Assembly: GCA_037447655.1 (NCBI GenBank)
Contig: JBBHKE010000847.1
Location: forward strand, 62,001-126,000
Direction: 5' to 3'
Length of the DNA stretch: 64,000 nt
From: Zygnema cylindricum
Lineage: Eukaryota; Streptophyta; Zygnematophyceae; Zygnematales; Zygnemataceae
Every line of letters begins with the position of its first letter. The stretch's first letter is position 1. This document shows positions 43,585-54,867 of this stretch, one piece after another. The position numbers and the translations under genes were made by a program. A model generated the notes under the pieces. That model made no database searches and had not been told where the DNA came from. It saw nothing but the letters and a program-made list of their open reading frames with translations.

Positions 43585-44310
43585 TCAACTCCCACTTAAA
43601 CCCTTTTTTTTTCTTCTTTTTCCTCTTTTTTTCCTCTTCGTAAACTTTAAGTGAATACCCTCGTATTTAAAGAAGTGTATTAGATGAACCGAAATAATAA
43701 TTACATCACACATTTTACTTTGCATGTTATTTTTCATAAATCCGAGAAAAGATTTTATCCACCTCATCTCTTTTCCATCCACACTAAATCCAATTTCCTT
43801 CTTGCAATTCAAACAGCCAGCCCCATCTCCAATCTGCAACACACATCCAGATGCTAACCCTTTTACAAGCACACCTTCATAAATGCCATCCCTCCCATTA
43901 GTGATGTCAAATCCATTACCCCCCAAATTTTCCCAAAAAACAAGTGTCCCCACTAAGTTCCTCATAAGATCTACGTCTTCCGTACTCATGTTTTTATCCA
44001 TGATACACACCCTATTTTTTGAACTTTCCTCACCCTCTCCAATGGAATTCTTTCCGCTGTCACTTTCTATTTTTATCCCCAAAAAATATTTCTACTCCCC
44101 TAAACCTTTCATTAAATATTCCTCTACTCCCCTATCTTTTAAAACCCCTTCTAGATTTACTTCTCCCCATTCCTCAGAATCTGTTGAAGTCTCCCTTTCC
44201 GACCAGTTTTTTGTTTCCAAAATATCTATAAAATTATCCTCATTATATTTATCTTTCCCTTTTTCAATTAAAGATTCTAGATCTGACTTTCTATACTCGT
44301 TGACATCCAC
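43585..44310 (-). pseudogene. Copia I condensed pol remnant (integrase tail, RT thumb, shrunken RNase H)
   Basis: Two ORFs (44092-44310 and 43585-44082) lie in the same frame as gag, separated only by stops at about 44092 and 44326. The first piece parallels the integrase C-terminal tail (DVDVNEYRKSDLE against DEDVKGYRVYDLE of sisters) and the RT end (MKGLGE). The second parallels LGIQVERD (as MGIKIESD), the RNase H start (FDITNGRDGIYEG), and KELMWVKSLL (as GKEMRWIKSFL). Whole motifs between these anchors are missing in frame, so about 400 residues of sisters shrink to 165. It is too diverged to be an enzyme. A lysine/arginine-rich tail ends it. Confidence 0.65.
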
Positions 44311-44325
44311 ATCATGTGTAACTCC

Positions 44326-45270
44326 TTAAAGTAACTCCCTTCCCTTTACTTCCCGTATACCTCCAAAAGCACACTGTTGCTTTCGTAGAATTTTTGTGTT
44401 CTTTTCTCTCTTCTCCATTCTACCGATGTGGAGAAGCTCTAAGATTTCTTTATCCTCTTTCTGCTCTTCCTTTTCTTCCTCTTCATCCACATTCCAACTT
44501 CTAAGTTTTTCCAAACAAGGGCATCCCTCCATATAATGACCCGGTTCCCTACAAAAGAAGCAAACCCCCTTTTTCAAAGCTCCCCTTTCTTTTCCTCTCC
44601 GTCTCTTTCCACCAAAGTTTCGATAAGGTTTACCTTTGTCTTTCTTCCTCCCATCACGCTTCCGCTTGTCACCGCCATACCTCTCATCACGCTTCCGCCA
44701 ATCTCCACCAGCTGTTAATGCATTCACCCTGTCACCTCCCCTACGAAGCTCCAAAGTGCTTTCCCTCACAAGAATTATCCCCATGGTAAAGCTCCAAGTC
44801 CATGATGAGCCATCAATTGCCTGCATACGACAAATGATGTTTTCGAACTTCTCTTGGAGTTTCATGAGTAGTGTTTTTTTCTTTCTCTCCTCAGATTCTA
44901 CATATCCCGCACTAGCAAGCTCGACATATAACGCAACAATATCATTGCAAAACTCTATCATGTTACCGCCTTTATAAACATAGGCCTCTATTTCTTGTTT
45001 TACTAAATGCTTCCTCCAAATAGTCTCACTCTTATAGATCTGAATTAGTGCTTCCCATATCTCTGAAGACTTGGCTAGACTTAAAAGAGTGATAGCTATG
45101 GACTTAGACACATATCTAAGTATGAGATGTTTTGCTATAGTGTTTTTGTATTCCCATATTTTTTTGTCATTTTCTTCACTCTTAATCCCTACAAGTGGTA
45201 CGATAGCTGAGATCTTAGCTCCCCTCACCATAGGTGTCCCTTTTTCCTTCTCCTCTATTTCCCCATCCAC
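44326..45270 (-). CDS. Copia I Gag (314 aa)
   Basis: The most complete Gag in the window. Features in order: acidic/Lys start, helical UBN2-type core (NTIAKHLILRYVSKSIA, IWEALIQIYKSETIW, YVYKGGNMIEFCNDI), LLMKLQEKFENIICRMQ, an Arg/Lys/Gly-rich basic stretch, and an intact CCHC knuckle CFFCREPGHYMEGC at about residues 238-251. It ends in a short remnant of the protease-proximal linker (KQQCAFGGIREVKG). An upstream frame beginning in the LTR at 45522 (MEPIEFQVMGPPSRVP) is interrupted before joining, so 45270 is the first Met of the long open part. Coding capacity kept only for Gag suggests trans-mobilisation. Confidence 0.85.
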   Translation of the reverse strand: MDGEIEEKEKGTPMVRGAKISAIVPLVGIKSEENDKKIWEYKNTIAKHLILRYVSKSIAITLLSLAKSSEIWEALIQIYKSETIWRKHLVKQEIEAYVYKGGNMIEFCNDIVALYVELASAGYVESEERKKKTLLMKLQEKFENIICRMQAIDGSSWTWSFTMGIILVRESTLELRRGGDRVNALTAGGDWRKRDERYGGDKRKRDGRKKDKGKPYRNFGGKRRRGKERGALKKGVCFFCREPGHYMEGCPCLEKLRSWNVDEEEEKEEQKEDKEILELLHIGRMEKREKNTKILRKQQCAFGGIREVKGRELL

Positions 45271-45502
45271 GGAAAGGTTTTTCCCTTCACCTTCCGTTGC
45301 ATCTGAACTCAGATTGATATTCTGGGCACCCTCAGATGATTCTCAATAGTAAGCTCCTCCAAAGCCAGGTGGTGGACATCACACTTGTCCCGAAACAATT
45401 CCCCATAAGCGCTTCTCGAAAAGCAATCCCTCGATAATAAACTCCCAATAAGTGAAGTCTGTTCTATCGAACATAGGCACCCTAGATGGTGGGCCCATAA
45501 CT

Positions 45503-46550
45503 TGAAATTCTATGGGCTCCATTGCCCATAGAATCCGCAAATCCAAAAAAAGCTAATCTAGATAGTGCCGACTCCAAGTTAATATAAACCCAAATGATTG
45601 ATCCATTCACAATCTGAACCCCAGTATAACTTCACCCTTGTGAAGATAAGACCTTGTGTGTGCTTAGTTCCACCACAGAATGCAAAGCTTGAATATGTGT
45701 TTTGGAAAATATTCCCCAATTAGACTTATCCACTGAATACGTGCCACCTTGGAAGGCAAAACCCTTTGACCGACTACACCCCTGTGTAGCCTAGACTCCT
45801 TTGAGTCCGCAGCAAAAAGATTCACTGAATTTGCTCACCCAAGCATTAAGTTATAGCTGGTCAAAGATGACCTTTATAGATACAAGCTCTCTTAGAGAGG
45901 GGTACCTAAATATAACTTTTTTAGAGAATGTCGCCAAAAGCTCACTTCGCGTGGCGGCTACAATGCCGGCCCTTCGATCAAAACATATTTTACACGTTTC
46001 AGATTCGCGTAGATGCATGAATTGTTCCTCTTCTTTAGCCTGACCTTAATTAGTTGTCACGTTAATTTTTATTTATCTTTGTTACCCGTCACGTGTATCG
46101 TTTCAATAACGCCTTAGTGGATAAGGCGTATCACTACCAAAAATCTCCATAGACTTAGGTTCAAATATTGTCTAGAGCAACTTTTAGTTATTTGTCAGTT
46201 TTTCTAGCAATTCTCTTCCTAAACACTTTTAAATACCTATTGAATCCACTGCGTCTCAACGTTAATTTGGTATTATGGCTAAAGCTAACGGCTACTAATT
46301 ATGTAAATGGCTTTTAGGTACCAGGATCAAATCCTTGTTCCGGCGGCCTCTATTTGGTACAAACTAAGTATTAGCCTATTCTCTGTCTCCTTGGACAATA
46401 TAGACAGCCATGGCTCAAGCTCTCTCTCTGATCTTCAGGATCACAACAAGTATTATGAAGACCCTAGAGTTTGAGCTGAGCGAGCTGCCTTTGCTACTTC
46501 ACTCTATTTATTTTTCCAATACATACCTAGAAAATACATCAATTTCAACA
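45503..46550 (-). repeat. Copia I 5' LTR (1048 bp, internally deleted)
   Basis: Matches 42293-43555 except for a deletion of about 215 bp near 45915. Terminal hairpin is perfect over 11 bp: ATTCTATGGGC (45507-45517) against GCCCATAGAAT (45524-45534), with ATG (minus) in the loop at 45520-45522. Both tRNA-like modules are retained. Primer-binding site at 45490-45502. Confidence 0.9.
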
Positions 46551-46555
46551 CTCCT

Positions 46556-47163
46556 CATAGTCAATCCCCTCTTTTTGGGTGAACCCCTTCGCTACCAATC
46601 GAGCCTTATATCTCTTAATGGTATTATCTGGGTTCAGTTTTAGTTTAAATACCGATTTACACCCATTATGTTTTCTATTTGGAGGACAATCCCCTAGTTC
46701 CCAAGTATTTGGTTCCATGTAACAAGCCATCTCATACTTTATGGCTCGAATACATCTTTCTTTCTCTAGATTATTCGCTGGATCCGAGTAAGACTGAGAC
46801 TCATCTGGGTGAGATAGCTTAGTTATCTTATGAGCGGCTTGTTTTTCTTCTATCATTTTGCTGCTCCTCCTTCCTCCCTCAAACTCCGAAGCTCAAACGG
46901 ATGGAAGTCTTGGATTTCTTCTCACTGTCTCATCAGCTCCCTTGTGTATGGAAGCCGATTCTTGTCCTGCTTCTTCTCTCTCCTCGAAGTCCATAGGAAT
47001 ATGTGAGGTTTGCGGTGAGTCTCCTGTATCTTGGATCTCCCTTGAATCTGCAATCACGGTTTCACTCATGTCCCTTTCAACAACGACCGAGTTCTCCTCA
47101 CTTTCGGACTCAAATCTGATTCTTATCTTTTTTGTATATTTAAAGGGGTCAAATGACTTCTAA
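46556..47163 (-). pseudogene. Copia G RT N-terminus and integrase-RT linker
   Basis: RT entry (AIKYEMACYMEPNTWELGDCP, LVAKGFTQKEGIDYEE) in 46545-46856 and acidic linker upstream to 47163. From 47163 to 47219 only scraps of the integrase tail can be matched, with many small deletions. Confidence 0.85.
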
Positions 47164-47219
47164 CAACTAAGTGTCCCTAACATACCTTTTGCTGTTAATC
47201 CTATCCCTTAATAGTCTCC

Positions 47220-48210
47220 TGAGACTCCAAAGTCCCTGAGGGCTAGGCTTCTAGCAGAAGCCCCTGACCCCCTAACTTTCGCATGAAAACAATACCTTTT
47301 GGTGACAAAACTCTGTCCACCTATACCCCTGGAAGGGAAGACCCTGAGTCTATAGGAAAAAAAATCTCTATTTGCTCCCCTAGCAGCATGGAGGGTCAAA
47401 GTTGACCTTTTGTTATTCTCAGAGGGTCCTATCTCCATTTTTCTAAGTCCTATTCCCTCACGACTCTATCTACGATGTACTAAACCAATCAGGTTTCCGT
47501 ACGCTAGTATGGGGACTTTATGTACGGACATTGTACGACATAGTCTAAATGTTGACACATGTCATATCCGGATTTGGTGCTATAATCTCTGGAATTTCCA
47601 CGATCCAATGTAATTTCGCCACGTGTCATCCGATGTGGCGATGGCCACAAACCGCCGAAATATTCTTCCGCGATCTCGGCGCTAATTCTTGCCGTCCGAT
47701 TAAATTCGGATTTAATCGTAGCCGTAATAAAAACAAGCGCGGTATTCGTTTCACTTAAGAAATAAATGCGCGGTATTGATTTCTTGTCCGAACTGTATTC
47801 CGTACTTTATACATTACCGGATCTATGTATCCCGTAATCAATTAGAGTTTAATGATTTATCCTACGTATACATGTTTAAATAAATATCAAACTATATATT
47901 ACGTAACAATAGTTCTAAACTTAACGGCTAAGGCTACCGGCTATTCACTGTTTGCTGACCGGAAGGTACAAGGATCAAATCCTGTGGCTGGCACATACCT
48001 TTTAGATAAAATAAATCCCTAACTAATATAAATTTCCCGTAAACCTCTAGATAGCCTAGGTAGCCATGGCTCTTGCTCCCTCTCCAATTTCTCAGTGATT
48101 GCGACAAGTTTGAGAAATGGAGAGAGAAGTTAGAGGTAGATTGCCTCGGCTTCTTTCTATATTTCTATTTAGACCTAGAAAATGCTAAAAATGGACCATT
48201 AATTTCTACG
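47220..48210 (-). repeat. Copia J 3' LTR, first 250 bp riddled with small deletions
   Basis: A/F-type LTR. From 47470 to 48210 it aligns normally with its partner. From 47220 to about 47470 it lacks many 1-8 bp pieces, often one arm of the small hairpins, compared with the other LTRs. U3 end reads CTACG instead of CTACA. tRNA-like module near 47920-47990. Confidence 0.8.
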
Positions 48211-48223
48211 CTCCCCTTATTTT

Positions 48224-49210
48224 CTAGTCAATCTTTAATTTCAGACCGCACTTCTTCTCCCTGCAGAAAATTAGTTTAGGGGAAGGCACAGGTTTGGTCA
48301 TCATATCAGCTACCATCTCACTATGTGGTCTGTACTCTAAACTGATTATTTTGTTTTCTACTTTCTCTCTAACAAAGCTGAGTCTAATGTCCATGTGTTT
48401 GGCTTTAAAATGATGTTTAGGATTGGCATAAATAGCGAATGCTGCCTGATTATCACAAAATATTTTCTGCACACCACTCTTATGGTGACCAAGCTCACCA
48501 AGCAAAGACTTCACCCACATCAAATCTTTTACTGCAGAGCAAGAGGCCATATACTCAGCCTCCATGGTGGACTAAGCAATAATTTTTTGTTGTTTGCTAC
48601 TCCAACAGCAAGCCCCATCACCCACATATAATACATATCCAGAAGTGCATCTCCTTATCAGAGCATCACCATAACTCGCATCACTCCAAGTATTGATGTC
48701 GGTATTCTCCCCACCCAAATGCAACCATAGATCCCTTGTTCCTATCAAATATCTAAGGACTCTCTTAGCTGCCTCCCAATCCCTGTTAGTGAGAGCATTT
48801 AGACTTCTACTCATCACTCCTACAGCTGCAGCTAAATCTGGCCGGGTACAATTCATAAAATAGATTAGACTTCCCACTACTTGCCTGTAAAGAATAGTCT
48901 GCATGAACTTCTTTTCTTCAGGAGATAATTCCTCGTCTAAGACTATGACTCCTTTTTCCTCACTCCCCTCACTTCCCTTCTTCAACTCCATTAGAGTTGT
49001 ACAACTATTAGCTTTATCCATCTGAAATTTTTCAAGCATGTTCCCTATTGCTTCCTTTTGAGTCAATCCTATAATCTTTCTCTTTCGGTCTCTCTCTACT
49101 TGAATTTTAAAAATATATTTTGCTTCCCCCATATCCTTCATTTCAAATCTCCCCTTAAGATCAGTTTTCAGTTTATTATTTTTTTTCATTGATTTTCTTA
49201 AAACAAGCAA
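48224..49210 (-). pseudogene. Copia J RNase H and RT C-terminus
   Basis: 48572-49210 (212 aa) covers RT connection and the RNase H start (NTWSDASYGDALIRR), 48224-48565 the rest (EAEYMASCSAVKDL, FCDNQAAFAI, CREKKCGLKLKID). A single stop (TAA replacing Gln, near 48571) separates them in an otherwise continuous domain. Confidence 0.9.
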
Positions 49211-50181
49211 ATTATCAACATAAATAGCAATAAATATAACACCTTCATCATCTTCGAAAACATAGATTGAGTGATCTGAGCTGATCCAAATATATCCCAG
49301 ACCAGTAAGAAACTCATCAAGCTTCTAATTCCACAATCGAGGCGCCTATTTCAAACCATAAAGAGATTTAATCAGCCGGCATACCTTACTCTCCTCTCCT
49401 TCCTCTACAAACCCTTCGGGTTGTCGCATGAAGATCTCCTCTTCCAATTCTCCATGCAAAAAGGTTGTCTTGATGTCCATCTGGTGCACTTCCATGTCTT
49501 CCGCTGCTGCCAGGCTAAGAAGTATGCGGACGGAGGGAAATCTGACGACCGAGCAAAGGTTTCCTCGTAGTCAATTCTTTCCTTTTGTGTAAATCCCTTA
49601 GCCACTAATCGAGCCTTGTAGCGCTCGATTGTGTTATTTAGGTTCAGTTTTAATTTGAAAACCCACTTACAACAGATTTGTTTTCGGTTAGGTGGACAAT
49701 CCACCAGCTCCCAAGTATCGGCTGCCATAATTGAGGCCATCTCCTCATTGATGGCTGTCTTCCACTGGTTTCTTTTTAGACAAGTCATCGCCTCTCCATA
49801 AGTTTGAGGTTCATCTCGATGAGATAGGTTAGTTACCTTGTTATTAACCTGTTTTTCTTGCAATCTTTTGCTACTTCTCCTTCCCCATTCAAAATCTGAG
49901 GCTGGAATAGATGGTTCTCGTGGATTCTTTCGAACAATCTCGGCTTCTCCCCTATCCCTTGATTCCGAATCAATTTCCACCACGTCTTCCGCTTCGAGTA
50001 GAATTGTCACTAAAGTTTCCACAGCCGAATCCTTTTCGGTCTGATTTGTACCTGCAAGAATGTCATCTTCTCTAAAACCTGGATAGTTAGGAGGCTCAAA
50101 GTCATCGGAATTTTTTGACTCAAATCTGATTTTTACTGACTTTGTATACTTGAAGGGATCCATAAACTTTCCTTCATCCAT
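49211..50181 (-). pseudogene. Copia J reverse transcriptase
   Basis: 49405-50181 gives linker and RT fingers (SIMAADTWELVDCPPNRKQI) with a one-base deletion after FARSSDF; the palm with SLYGLK and YVDN-like sequence lies in 49211-49400 with stops. The second catalytic Asp codon near 49212 reads AAT (Asn) on inspection of the YVDD site. Confidence 0.8.
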
Positions 50182-51453
50182 AACTACTAGATGCTTTACT
50201 AAGATTATATCTTCCCTTTTTAGATCATAAACTCTATATCCTTTAACATCCTCATCATATCCTAATAAGTATCCCGGTTTTCCTTTATGATCTAGCTTCC
50301 AATTGTATCGATGAGTATCTAGACTGAATACTTCACTACGGAAAAACCTTTAAGTGAGACATGTCTGGTTTTCGGCCTGTCCATCTCTCATAAGGTGTTT
50401 GATCTTTTATAGCTGAAGTAAGAACTCTATTTTTGAGGTAATTAGCACAGTTCATTGCTTTGTCCAAAACCTTTTTCCTATCTTTTTATATGGCAACATA
50501 CTTCTAGCACTATCACTTAGTGTTCTATTTAACCTTTCAGCTACCCCATTCTGTTCCGGGATTTTTGGAACTATCTTTTGGTGTTAAACTCCATCTTCCC
50601 TCAGAAAATCCTCAAACTGGTTAGAAGTATACTCGCCACCATTATCACTCTTTACTCTCTTAATTGGATTTTCATGGAGTTTTTCACTCCATGCTTTATA
50701 TTGTCTAAAACAATCCTGAGCTTCTGACTTGTTTTTCAAAAAATACACCCGAGAATACCGAGACCAATCATCAGTGATAGTCATCATAAATCTCTTCCCC
50801 CTTGGTGAGGGCAATTTAGCCGGTCCATAAATATCTCTGTGTACTAAATCTATAATTTTTTCTCCCTTATAGGTGGCTGTTTTGGGAAAGGGTAATCTGT
50901 GTGCTTTACCTTGAGCACATTCACAACAATCACTTATATTATCACTCTCACTAAACTTAATCCCTTCCACCACTCCCATCTTTTTCATCTCTCTTACCTT
51001 ATCTATATTCACATGCCCAAGCCTCTTATGCCACATCATAATATTATGAACACCAGCAAAATAAAGTTTCTTTGTTTCATTACTTAAAACTAGCCTAAAC
51101 ATCCCATGGCTACCTTTCTCAGCAATGAAATAGACATCCTCCTCAAAACTAGCAGTAAAGACTCCTTCCCTAGTGCAACTAAAAAAACCCTTATCATCTA
51201 ATATAGATGTAGAGATGAGGTTTTTGTTCAGCTTCGGAATAAACAATACATCGGAGAATGTTACTATGGATGTCTTTCCTTCTACTAACACTTTCAAATC
51301 TACCGATCCTATAAGAGTAGTGGTGACTATCCTCCCATCCCTATACTCTATCTCTATGGTGGGAATCTTTCTTATCTTAGTGAACATGTGCCTATCCTTA
51401 CACATGTGCATGGAGGCACCTGAATCTACAATCCAGCCTGCTTCACCTTTCAA
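50182..51453 (-). pseudogene. Copia J protease and integrase
   Basis: 50584-51453 (289 aa) is a long open frame: protease DSGASMHMC at residues 10-18, protease second half, HHCC (IMMWHKRLGHVNIDKV, CECAQGKAHRLPFPK), and the first two integrase acidic residues (TITDDWSRY, VKSDNGGEY). A TAA at about 50584-50586 replaces Gln of the QHQKTVP segment; NGVAERLNRTL and the C-terminal block follow to 50182 with frameshifts. Confidence 0.88.
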
Positions 51454-52518
51454 TCCACCGTAAGCACATTTTTGCCTTTTTGGAATTTCGACCTCATTTT
51501 CGACTCCAACTCCTCATCTAAAAGGAGCTCATCGTCCTCGTCCTCGGATTCCGCCTCATGTACCGCTGTCACAAGGACCTTTTTTTTTCCTCTCGGGGTA
51601 CCACCGGTCTGCCCCTCCTTTAACCGAAGCTCGGTTGCCATATAGTGCCCTGGTTTCTTACAAAAATGACATAAACCTTTGGGAGCCCTTGGTCCGAACT
51701 CGTCGGTCTGATTTTTCTGCTCCGTCCCCCCATAGTTTCTAACCGGTTTCAGGGAATCCTTGTTGCTCCAATCGGTCGCAGTAACCAAGGCTTGGCCACT
51801 CTTTCCTCCCCTTCGAATCTCAATTGTATTCTCCCGACGAGTATCATCCCTACCACTGAGTTCCATATCCACCTTGAGTCTGGCAAGTCCAACACTAAAC
51901 CTTTTCTTTTTCACTTAAATCTTTTCCCGCACTCTGTAGCTCTATGAAGAGTGTAGCAAGCTCATTGCAAAAATCCAACATCTTCCCCCCTTTGTATACA
52001 TACTCCTTAACTTTCTGATCAGCCAACTGTTGTTGCTGAATCGTACCACTTTGGTACATCTCTATAAGAGCCATCCAAAGATCGGATGCCCTTTCTACCT
52101 GCAAATGAGGACATGCAAGTCCTTGAGTGAGATGGCGTAGGATGAAGTGCTTTGTCGCCATATTGTTGAAGTCCCAGGTTTCAGTATCATTCTCCTCGTT
52201 CCTCGGAATAGGTGACATGAATGCCAAACCAGTTGCTATTGGTGTGGTCGTCTCCCTCTCCTTTCCTTTGTCCACCACCTCTCCTTCGTTTATTTCCTCC
52301 GTTGAAGGTGGATCCTCTTTAATGGTGCATCTGCTTCCTACAAACCCTGGAGGGATTCCAAGACTTGATGGATGCCCCAACAGTCCACTCACTATCCCCC
52401 AAAACGTTTTTTCGCATAGAGCTCCTATCATCATACTTTCCCAGTATATGAAGCCAATTCCATGAAACATTGGTACCCTAGAGGGTGGGCCCATGACCTG
52501 AAACTCTGAGACCTCCAT
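51450..52518 (-). pseudogene. Copia J Gag, start codon inside the LTR
   Basis: 51895-52518 (207 aa) starts MEVSEFQVMGPPSRVP at 52518, 20 bp inside the 5' LTR, reads through the primer-binding site and gives the clearest example of this arrangement; GFIYWESMM and WGIVSGLLG follow. The helical core ends in a deletion near 51900 that shifts into 51450-51914, which carries CHFCKKPGHYMA but has lost the last Cys of the knuckle through a short deletion. Acidic tail (EDEDDELLLDEELE) leads toward the protease. Confidence 0.85.
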
Positions 52519-53554
52519 AAGTCCTCAGAGTGGACAGCTTCCAAGAAGCCTCTACGATAACCTTGGCCCCTTTGTGTTTCAGCAAGAACAATTGCCACCA
52601 TGGCAGACAATAACACTGACCACCTTCACCCCTATAAAGGCAAGACTCGGGTGAGTCGATAGCAAAAAGAATCTCTGAATTTGCTCCCGTGAACAGTAAG
52701 TTATGGAGTGTCAAAGTTAACTTTTTGTACAGAAGCTCTCTGGGAGAGAGGATCCTATCTCCTAATTTTTATAAGTCGTATCTCTCTCACAGACTCTATC
52801 TACTGCTGTAAGAAACCAATTAGATTACACTTCCGTACATAAAAGTACAGCTGTCGGTGTACTCTCTGTACAGACACTGTACGACATGGCCTAAATGTCG
52901 ATACGTGGTATATGCGGATTCGCTCCTTTAATCCTCGGATATGCCGCGATCCAATGTCATTCCGCCACGTGTCATTTGATGTGGCGATTACCAAAAACTG
53001 CCGAAATCCTCTTTCGCGATCTCGGCATAAATTCCGGCCGTCCGATTAAATTCACATTTAATCGTAACCGTAATGAATACATGTGCGGTATTCATTTCGC
53101 TAAAGAAATAACTGCGCGATATTGGTTTCTTATCCGTATCGTAATTCGTACTTTTACATTAATGGATCTATGTATCCCGTAAACAATTACAGTTAAATGA
53201 ATTATCCTACATATTAATGTTTAATTAAACATCAAACCATATAGTACTTAACACTACTTGAAGACTTAACGGCTAAGTTTACCGTCTACCAGCTGCTTGC
53301 CGTCCGGCAGGTATTAGGTTCAAATCATGTGGCCGGCACATATCTTTTTAGTAAATAAACCCCTAACTTATATATATTTCCCGTAAACCTTTGGATAGCC
53401 TAGGTAGCCATGGCTCTAGCTTCCTCTCCACTTTCTCAGTGACTGCGACAAGTTTGAGAGTTGGAGAGAGAAGTTAGAGGTAGACTGCCTCGACTTCTTT
53501 CTATATTTCTATTTAGACCTAGAATATACTTTAAACGGACCATTATTTTCTACA
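52499..53554 (-). repeat. Copia J 5' LTR (1056 bp)
   Basis: TG...CA ends. Terminal hairpin ACTCTGAG (52503-52510)/CTCAGAGT (52524-52531), ATG (minus) at 52516-52518. Primer-binding site at 52486-52498 reads GGTCATGGGCCCA, one mismatch. tRNA-like module on + strand near 53265-53340. Confidence 0.92.
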
Positions 53555-54767
53555 GCCCGGTTATTGCTTCTACTCGCGTAAGCAACTATTTATTCCTCTT
53601 TGCTTAACTTTCTTTGTGTCAAGATGGTAGTGATTCCACGTTTTCCAAAATCTGTCTGGAAACAGAAAGGGAGTTTGTGATTGGGAGGACGGAGAATTGG
53701 AGCGCTCGACAAGGCGGTTTTTAATTTCTGAAATGCGAGAATCTGATCAGGACCCCATATAAACGCCACTTATTTTTTGAAAAGGTCGTTTAACGGAGAT
53801 GCGATGGGGTTAAAACTAGATACAAACTTGCGATAATAAATAGCAAGTCGGACAAAGGCTCGCAGACTTGTGAGGTCTGTGGGAGCAGTCAATTTACTGA
53901 TTGCCTCTACCTTTGCTTCGAGAGCAGTGATCCCCTCAGCCGAGATAAAATGGCCAAGGTAAGGCACTCCCTCGGCTCTAAAGGTGCATTTCGCAGGATG
54001 ACATTTTAATCCGACCTTTTTTAATTAAATCAATACCCATTTGATGTGAGCTGCATGCTCTTCGATAGTAGCCGAGGCAATAATGAGGTCATCAATGTAA
54101 CATCTAGCAAACTTAGAACCTCTTAGAACGGAGTATATGACTTTTTGAAATACTGCCGGAACGTTTTTCAGTCCGAATGGCATTACGACCCATTCCCATC
54201 GGCCATCACTACCCCAAAAGGCAGTTTTATGCCGGTCTTTTTCCTCTATCTCAATTTGATTGAATCCCTGACGGAGGTCAAGGATACTAAAATACTTTGC
54301 TCCACCTACTTGATCAAATATTTCTTCAACAAGAAGCATGGGATGACGATCTTGAACCGTTCTAGCATTTAGTTCACAATAATCACCACACATTCGATGT
54401 TTAGTAAAATTACCCTCAGAATCCTTTTCCGAGGCATGACAGTGGGAGCTGCAAATGTGGAGTCTGACTAATAGATCAGGCCAGCTTCCTTTAGTTCAGC
54501 ACATCGCTTGTCTACCATTTCCCATTCAGTTTTTGACAAACGATGTTTCGGTTTAAATATTGGGGGGTCATCTTCGAGATCTATCGACATCTTATAAGCG
54601 GTGTGAATTCCCAAATCGTTCATAGAAAAGGCAAAGGCATTGATATTTCGTAAAACTACGTCATTCAGTAACTCTTGTTCGGCCTTTGTTAGATTGGTGC
54701 CGAATTTCCATTTAAAAGCATCGGGATTTTTGGTTGTCATAGCTTCTATGGCTTGTGCAAAGGCCAA
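53555..54767 (-). pseudogene. Element 2 reverse transcriptase and start of RNase H
   Basis: 54468-54767 is the conserved pre-RT/fingers part (KFGTNLTKAEQELLNDVVL, MSIDLEDDPPIFKPKHRLS), 54025-54393 the palm (MCGDYCELN, YFSILDLRQGFNQIEI, MPFGLKNVPAVFQ, catalytic YIDD), and 53770-53967 the thumb (PYLGHFISAEGIT, YYRKF, SPLNDLFKK). Beyond a stop at 53770 the RNase H begins with QTDFGKRG, where TDAS is usual. Ty3/gypsy type, clearly distinct from the copia RTs. Frameshifts at about 54400-54465 and 54000. Confidence 0.9.
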
Positions 54768-54867
54768 TTGCTTATCTACAATAAGCGTTTGACCTAACTC
54801 GTAAGCTACAGGTGTCTGTTTAAGGCAATTAGCCGAATGATTCTAACTGCGTGTTGGAAAAGCAACA

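Larger units (their letters stand above)
42293..46550 (-). mobile_element. Copia I, compact non-autonomous element (4258 bp, TSD CTCCT)
   Basis: LTRs 42293-43555 and 45503-46550 enclose only 1947 bp. CTCCT flanks both sides (42288-42292, 46551-46555) within copia G's RT. Contains a long gag ORF and a condensed remnant of pol; the RT palm, protease and integrase core are missing. It must rely on enzymes of other copia copies. Confidence 0.94.
38851..47163 (-). mobile_element. Copia G, 5'-truncated, split by solo LTR H and by copia I
   Basis: Coding pieces 39902-40261, 41306-42292 and 46556-47163 join cleanly when H (TSD GCAAC) and I (TSD CTCCT) are removed. Beyond 47163 the integrase, protease, gag and 5' LTR are gone, replaced by copia J. 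Confidence 0.9.
47220..53554 (-). mobile_element. Copia J (about 6.3 kb)
   Basis: LTRs 47220-48210 and 52499-53554 around RNase H, RT, integrase, protease and gag on the minus strand. Left flank is copia G, right flank is DNMT element 2 (GCCCG), and no common duplication is found, so recombination or deletion has altered at least one side. Confidence 0.88.

Noticed and set aside
43585-44082. 165-codon Lys/Arg-rich ORF as a novel DNA-binding protein
   Set aside because: Anchors in order (MGIKIESD, FDITNGRDG, GKEMRWIKSFL) align with copia RT/RNase H; better explained as condensed pol.
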